Below are positions 14,908-15,965 of a DNA stretch of 15,965 nt, piece after piece. Origin of the DNA: CALAZP01 sp964410725. GTDB lineage: Bacteria > Bacteroidota > Bacteroidia > Chitinophagales > Saprospiraceae. The notes beneath the pieces were generated by a model. It did no database searches. It was not told the DNA's origin and saw only the letters and a program-made list of their open reading frames with translations. How positions within the stretch are numbered: the first letter of the stretch is position 1; each line of letters opens with the position of its first letter. The stretch is from positions 1-15,965 of the forward strand of contig CAYPID010000048.1 in assembly GCA_964410725.1 (NCBI GenBank). The letters are read 5' to 3'. A program made the position numbers and the translations under genes.

Positions 14908-15507
14908 TTATTTCCCTTTCTTGGGTTTCAAATTTAGAATATTACCCATGGAATAACAATTTCTACATCTGGCTTCATACTGTTCCTTGGCTCCGAGAAC
15001 TAATTGGTCTTCTTCCAATGCCAATCTAAAAGAGTGGGTCGCTAAATTCCCACAGTGTTGGCAAATGGCATGTACCTTGGTTATGTATTCTGCTACAGCC
15101 AATAGATCAGGCATTGGACCAAAGGGCTTTCCTCTAAAATCCATATCTAAACCCGCGACAATAACACGTATACCTTTATGTGCTAATTCTTGGCAGACCT
15201 GCGGCAAGTCCATCCCGAAAAACTGGGCCTCGTCTATACCAACTACATCCACAGCATTAATTTGGCGAAGAATGTCAGACGCTTGATCCATAGGTTGAGC
15301 ATCAATTGAGGAAGCATCGTGCGATACCACTTTACGTTCGTCATATCTGATGTCCAGACTGGGTTTGAAAATAGCCAACTCCTGTCCAGCAATCTGAGCT
15401 CTTTTTAACCTTCTGATTAACTCTTCCGTTTTTCCGGAAAACATAGACCCGCAAATCACTTCAATCCAACCATTACGCTGGCCCTTATAGTGAGGTTCCA
15501 GAAACAT
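14908..15507 (-). CDS. tdk: Thymidine kinase (type II, zinc-containing)
   Basis: 199 residues, normal size. It phosphorylates thymidine to dTMP with ATP in pyrimidine salvage. The P-loop is GSMFSGKT (20-27), the Walker B/catalytic motif is DEAQFF (92-97, Glu93 the general base), and GLDMDFRGKPFG (119-130) is the conserved post-Walker-B block. The structural zinc site is formed by Cys149/Cys152 (CQHC) and Cys181/Cys184 (CRNC). The lasso region YEARC follows the family pattern. It is the first gene of the minus-strand cluster and is divergent from the repeat-protein gene (89-nt gap). No clear promoter was seen in that gap: several T-rich stretches resemble the consensus but none matches fully. 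Confidence 0.96.
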   Translation of the reverse strand: MFLEPHYKGQRNGWIEVICGSMFSGKTEELIRRLKRAQIAGQELAIFKPSLDIRYDERKVVSHDASSIDAQPMDQASDILRQINAVDVVGIDEAQFFGMDLPQVCQELAHKGIRVIVAGLDMDFRGKPFGPMPDLLAVAEYITKVHAICQHCGNLATHSFRLALEEDQLVLGAKEQYEARCRNCYSMGNILNLKPKKGK

Positions 15508-15596
15508 ATTTTCTATTTAAAATACAAACGTTTAATCCAAAACGCATATTTTCCTAATTTAGCGCGTTATAAAACCAATACCTATATTTAAGTTTT

Positions 15597-15965
15597 ATGG
15601 ACATACAAAAGGTTAAAGCTACGGTAAAAAAAATAACCCGATTACTCGATCAACTCAATGATGAAGCCTCAGCCATTGAAAAAGATTTAGTACTCGATTA
15701 TTTAAGAGCAGCTTACGATCTCGTCCTAGAATCCAATTATCCCCTGCCAAAAGAAGATTCCACCATCGGTGTAACCCCAACCGAAGTTAAACCAAACATT
15801 CAACCACAACGGGAAGTAAACAATCCACCAGTTCCCAACGAACTGAATTCCACCACTCAACCCCAACGGGAAATAAACAATCCAGCAGTTCCCAACGAAT
15901 TGAATACCACCATTCAACCACAACGGGAAGTAAACAATCCACCAGTTCCCAACGAACTGAATTCC
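15597..15965 (+). CDS. Partial gene: helical N-terminus followed by Pro/Asn/Gln-rich tandem repeats
   Basis: Open from the ATG at 15597 to the end of the window (123 codons, no stop), so the C-terminus is unseen. Residues 1-50 are charged and helical (DIQKVKATVKKITRLLDQL, EKDLVLDYLRAAYDLVL), without a signal peptide, so probably cytosolic. Residues 51-67 form a linker. From residue 68 the protein consists of a 19-residue repeat (QPQRE-V/I-NNP-P/A-VPNELN) present twice in full and once minus one residue, still running at the edge. This composition suggests an intrinsically disordered linker leading to a further domain outside the window. A near-consensus -7 box (TATATTTA, 15583-15590) is too close to the ATG to be convincing. 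I do not recognise the N-terminal family with certainty. Confidence 0.78.
   Translation, partial: MDIQKVKATVKKITRLLDQLNDEASAIEKDLVLDYLRAAYDLVLESNYPLPKEDSTIGVTPTEVKPNIQPQREVNNPPVPNELNSTTQPQREINNPAVPNELNTTIQPQREVNNPPVPNELNS
15798..15965 (+). repeat. 57-nt in-frame tandem repeat, about three copies, cut by window end
   Basis: Copies lie at 15798-15854, 15855-15911 and 15912-15965 (54 of 57 nt). Copies 1 and 3 are identical over the 54 shared positions; copy 2 differs from copy 1 at six positions, which change five of 19 residues (Ile/Thr, Val/Ile, Pro/Ala, Ser/Thr and one silent Pro and Leu codon included among the six base changes). This A-B-A order suggests that a 114-nt A-B pair was duplicated or that copies exchange by gene conversion. 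The repeat unit is a multiple of three, so changes in copy number keep the frame. Confidence 0.93.

Noticed and set aside
15726..15923. Minus-strand open frame across the tandem repeats (GGIQFVGN-type repeats)
   Set aside because: It is the reverse reading of the repeat array. The plus-strand frame has a better start, a coherent non-repeat N-terminus and stays open to the edge.
1..15965. Mobile elements, CRISPR arrays, defence or phage genes
   Set aside because: No transposase, integrase, direct-repeat/spacer array, toxin-antitoxin pair or recognisable defence domain was seen on either strand. The only tandem repeat is the coding one at 15798-15965.

Overview
This window reads as ordinary chromosomal sequence from a member of the Bacteroidota (Cytophagia/Saprospiria-like; the order cannot be fixed from sequence alone). 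The evidence is a textbook Bacteroidota promoter in front of the HU gene (TTTG, 19-nt spacer, TAnnTTTG), AT-rich leaders with almost no Shine-Dalgarno sequence, exported proteins of types typical of the phylum (small beta-barrel-like proteins, a TPR lipoprotein), and an ABA4-like membrane protein plus a divergent deacetylase-like protein of the kind seen in that group. I found no insertion sequence, phage gene, CRISPR array, tRNA or rRNA.

Layout. Positions 38-727 hold a small membrane protein (minus) diverging from an HU-type DNA-binding protein (plus); between them sit a strong HU promoter and a terminator-like hairpin. HU ends in a clear intrinsic terminator, and 14 nt later a PLP-dependent cystathionine gamma-synthase/lyase begins (797-1936). 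A secreted SGNH/sialate-O-acetylesterase-like protein converges on it (1940-2614). A divergent ABA4-like membrane protein (2669-3106), a PaiA-like GNAT acetyltransferase (3318-3839), DprA (3919-5010) and a secreted alkaline phosphatase (5018-6106, 7 nt after dprA) follow on the plus strand. Lipoyl synthase (6111-6983, minus) is coupled by a TAA-C-ATG junction to an upstream secreted/outer-membrane protein (6985-7800). A polysaccharide-deacetylase-like protein (7873-9153, plus) diverges from that gene.

The minus strand from 15507 down to 9134 carries thymidine kinase, purH, a beta-barrel-like outer-membrane protein and two paralogous TPR proteins. The last four are packed with gaps of 13 nt, 2 nt and a 1-nt overlap, so purH and the envelope module are probably one transcript. 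The TPR pair differs in export type: one has an ordinary signal peptide, the other a lipobox. Together with the barrel protein they look like an envelope complex of unknown job. At the right edge a plus-strand gene runs out of the window (15597-15965 and beyond); its visible part is a short helical N-terminus followed by an in-frame 57-nt tandem repeat.

Most genes are housekeeping (nucleotide synthesis and salvage, lipoate, sulfur amino acids, DNA uptake/recombination, nucleoid). The parts least explained by known biology are the barrel + TPR + TPR-lipoprotein module, the Pro/Asn/Gln-rich repeat protein with an A-B-A repeat pattern, and the divergent deacetylase-like protein. None of these is strong enough for me to claim a new system.
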